A stretch of DNA of 64,000 bases, from contig NZ_JAEFCA010000005.1 in NCBI RefSeq assembly GCF_016405855.1, positions 248,001 through 312,000 on the forward strand. Direction: 5' to 3'. A program made the position numbers and the translations under genes. The notes under the pieces are model-generated. The model worked only from the letters and a program-made list of their open reading frames with translations, ran no database searches and was not told the origin of the DNA. Shown here in pieces: positions 62,390-64,000 of the stretch. Position 1 is the stretch's first letter; every line of letters begins with the position of its first letter. Source of the DNA: Flavobacterium sp. IB48 (GTDB taxonomy: Bacteria > Bacteroidota > Bacteroidia > Flavobacteriales > Flavobacteriaceae).

Positions 62390-63373
62390 ATGAAAATACT
62401 GTCGATACTATTAATCTCGATTTTCAGTGTAAGCTGTCAATCACAAACCAGCACTAAAATGAGTGAAGAAAAAACAAATCCGTTATTATGTGATCCTGTA
62501 AGCGGAATGTGTGAAATGCCTCTTGGCGAAAGTTCAAATGCCAAAACAGCTATTCCGACAGAAAATAAACCTATAAAGATAATTTACTATACCGATCCAA
62601 TTTGTTCTTCTTGCTGGGGAATTGAACCTCAGCTTAGAAAACTAAAACTAGAATACGGCGATTATTTCGAAATTGATTATCGAATGGGCGGTTTATTGCC
62701 AGATTGGAGTTATAATAGCGGCGGAATAAGCAAACCTTCTGATGTGGCGCATCATTGGGATGAAGCCAGTTTGTATTACGAAATGCCAATTGATGGAAAT
62801 GTTTGGCTTGAAGATCCGTTAGATTCTTCCTATCCTTCCTGTATTGCTGTGAAAGCAGCACAAATGCAGAGTAAAGAAAAAGCGGTTAATTTTATGCGTA
62901 TTCTTCGCGAAAAACTTTATCTAGATAAAAAGAACATTGCCAAATGGGAAAACATAGCAGAAGCTGCAAAAATCGCAGGTCTAGATGTTCCGAAACTAAA
63001 AGCAGATTATGATGATGCCGAAGAACTTTTTCAAGATGACTTAAATTTAGGAAAAACTCTTGGCGTACGAGGTTTTCCAACTTTATTTTTAGCCAATGAT
63101 GATAATAATCAACTAACTGTTTACGGCTCTAAACCTTATGATGCTTATGAAAATGCTTTAGTGGCTTTATTTCCAGATGCTAAAGCGAAAAAGTTTGAGA
63201 ATAAAAATTCATTGTCAATTTTTGAAATTTATCCAACATTGGCGCCAAAGGAATATGCTGTTATTTTAGATATTTCAGTTAATGAAGCTACTTCTATTTT
63301 AGAGAAATTATATCAGCAAGGTTTATTGAATAAAAAGACGATTAAAAATGGTTCTTTATATATTAAAAAGTAA
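62390..63373 (+). CDS. DsbA/FrnE-like thioredoxin-fold protein with C-terminal winged-helix-like part
   Basis: The 327-residue protein has a DsbA-type fold (about 65-265), with the active site DPICSSCWGIEPQL, a helical insert, and GVRGFPTLFLAN with the cis-proline. The last 60 residues (YPTLAPKEYAVILDISVNEATSILEKLYQQGLL) look like a winged helix, as in SpxH/YjbH-type cytoplasmic proteins. The N-terminus from ATG 62390 resembles a lipoprotein signal (SIFSVSC), which would export it. ATG at 62459 (MSEEKTNPLLCDP) would keep it in the cytoplasm and suits the winged helix better. The start cannot be settled here. Confidence 0.7.
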   Translation: MKILSILLISIFSVSCQSQTSTKMSEEKTNPLLCDPVSGMCEMPLGESSNAKTAIPTENKPIKIIYYTDPICSSCWGIEPQLRKLKLEYGDYFEIDYRMGGLLPDWSYNSGGISKPSDVAHHWDEASLYYEMPIDGNVWLEDPLDSSYPSCIAVKAAQMQSKEKAVNFMRILREKLYLDKKNIAKWENIAEAAKIAGLDVPKLKADYDDAEELFQDDLNLGKTLGVRGFPTLFLANDDNNQLTVYGSKPYDAYENALVALFPDAKAKKFENKNSLSIFEIYPTLAPKEYAVILDISVNEATSILEKLYQQGLLNKKTIKNGSLYIKK

Positions 63374-63449
63374 TTAAATGAATGAAAGAATATTCCATTG
63401 AAACATCTGATTGCAAGAAATGTGTCGTTTTTTAAAATGATCTTTAGAA

Positions 63450-63911
63450 TTACTGAAGGAGTTCCTTAAAGATATACTCTTTATCATATTCTATTTCAAA
63501 AGCATTCAGTTGTTTCTGGTATTCTTCTAAAAAAGTTTCTTTTTTATGATGATGTTCTTGATTTTGAATATATCGAATGACATTCGGAACGTGACTTCTT
63601 GAATATGAAAAAGCTCCATAACCTTCTTGCCATGAAAAATCGGATGACAGTTTTTGTTCTTTAATCCATTTACTAGTTTCTGTCTTTACATTTTGAACTA
63701 GCGCAGAAATAGATTGTGTTGGACGCATTCCTATAAAAATATGTATATGATCTGGCATGCTATTAACACATAACATTTTGTGATTGTTGGATTGTATTAT
63801 ACCCGTAATATATTGATGCAATTTGTCTTTCCAATCCTGTGCAATTAATGCTTTTCTATATTTGACTGCAAATACAAATTGTATATGCAATTGTGTGTAT
63901 GTATTTGCCAT
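63450..63911 (-). CDS. IS200/RAYT-type Y1 transposase
   Basis: With the ATG at 63911 the protein has 153 residues and the HUH single-strand transposase fold. The HUH pair is His55/His57 in PDHIHIFIG, and Tyr114 in VIRYIQNQEH is the probable nucleophile. WQEGYGAFSYSRS follows the usual pattern. Extending to the ATG at 63953 would encode residues inside a GTTCC/GGAAC hairpin, so it is rejected. A lone gene of this size with hairpins upstream, rather than a full IS605 pair, fits REP-associated transposases. Confidence 0.82.
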   Translation of the reverse strand: MANTYTQLHIQFVFAVKYRKALIAQDWKDKLHQYITGIIQSNNHKMLCVNSMPDHIHIFIGMRPTQSISALVQNVKTETSKWIKEQKLSSDFSWQEGYGAFSYSRSHVPNVIRYIQNQEHHHKKETFLEEYQKQLNAFEIEYDKEYIFKELLQ

Positions 63912-63923
63912 TACCAACCAAAC

Positions 63924-63989
63924 GTTCCTCTGGAACGAAAAAACATTAATCATTTAAAGTTCTACCGATGAGATGTTCCTAACGGAACA
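63924..63989. repeat. Paired GTTCC/GGAAC hairpins upstream of the transposase
   Basis: GTTCC-TCT-GGAAC (63924-63936) and TGTTCC-TAAC-GGAACA (63974-63989) are two short perfect stems just upstream of the transposase start. Such paired imperfect hairpins are the usual recognition ends of RAYT/REP units. The region continues past the window end. Confidence 0.6.
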
Positions 63990-64000
63990 TTTTCCTTTTG

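Noticed and set aside
63912..63953. Upstream ATG giving the transposase 14 extra residues
   Set aside because: The extra part is encoded by a GTTCC/GGAAC hairpin, and the conserved domain begins just after the internal ATG at 63911.

Overview
The window looks like chromosomal DNA from a Flavobacterium-like member of the Bacteroidota. The DNA is A+T rich, several promoters fit the Bacteroidota -7 consensus TAnnTTTG, there are many secreted glycan-degrading enzymes and lipoproteins, and intergenic gaps are packed with short palindromic repeats. Everything here is read from sequence and protein-family knowledge only. No tRNA, rRNA or CRISPR array was seen.

Layout. (1) 1-582 is non-coding and holds a leftward promoter for a gene outside the window, plus the terminator of the next operon. 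(2) 583-23236 is a ten-gene leftward block for pectin breakdown: GH78-like rhamnosidase, two beta-propeller proteins, GH2 beta-galactosidase, GH106 rhamnosidase, SGNH acetylesterase, a DUF5703-type protein, PL1 pectate lyase, GH127/GH146 arabinofuranosidase and CE8 pectinesterase. No SusC/SusD pair is visible; it may lie to the left. (3) 23668-25799 is a divergent AraC regulator and Fsr-like MFS exporter. (4) 26134-31454 is a leftward set: beta-helix/rhamnose-mutarotase fusion, Gfo/Idh/MocA oxidoreductase and SSS symporter. (5) 31889-34759 is a rightward pair, GH28 polygalacturonase and PL10 pectate lyase. (6) 34988-38573 is a leftward operon (FAH hydrolase, zinc alcohol dehydrogenase, SDR, lactonase) matching most of the non-phosphorylative L-fucose/L-rhamnose pathway. 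(7) 38972-46946 runs the other way: two signal-less solute-binding-protein-like proteins, two family III CoA-transferases, a Gfo/Idh/MocA protein, a MaoC hydratase and a FucP-like permease. (8) 47308-53719 holds a small exported protein and an RND efflux operon, divergent from a LytS/LytTR two-component pair (53986-55760). (9) 55785-63953 holds housekeeping and accessory genes: DUF3861, a gene relic, a PQQ-type sugar dehydrogenase, two thioredoxin-fold proteins, an immunity-like cluster including a SUKH protein, a DsbA-like protein and an IS200/RAYT-type transposase.

How it may work together. Secreted lyases, hydrolases and esterases (1.7-23 kb and 29-35 kb) would cut homogalacturonan and rhamnose/galactose/arabinose side chains; SSS and FucP-like carriers import sugars; the FAH/ADH/SDR/lactonase set oxidises 6-deoxy sugars to pyruvate and lactate. 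The divergent CoA-transferase operon shares a mirror-image promoter with that set, so it probably handles a related carboxylate. It is the best candidate for an undescribed system here.

Regulation. A CAGGATAG-type direct repeat sits at similar distance upstream of two -7 boxes (positions 39-53 and 23287-23300), with further copies at 361 and 31585. A LacI-like palindrome lies at the GH28 promoter (31754-31767), with an imperfect copy upstream of the CoA-transferase operon. The cognate regulators are not in the window.
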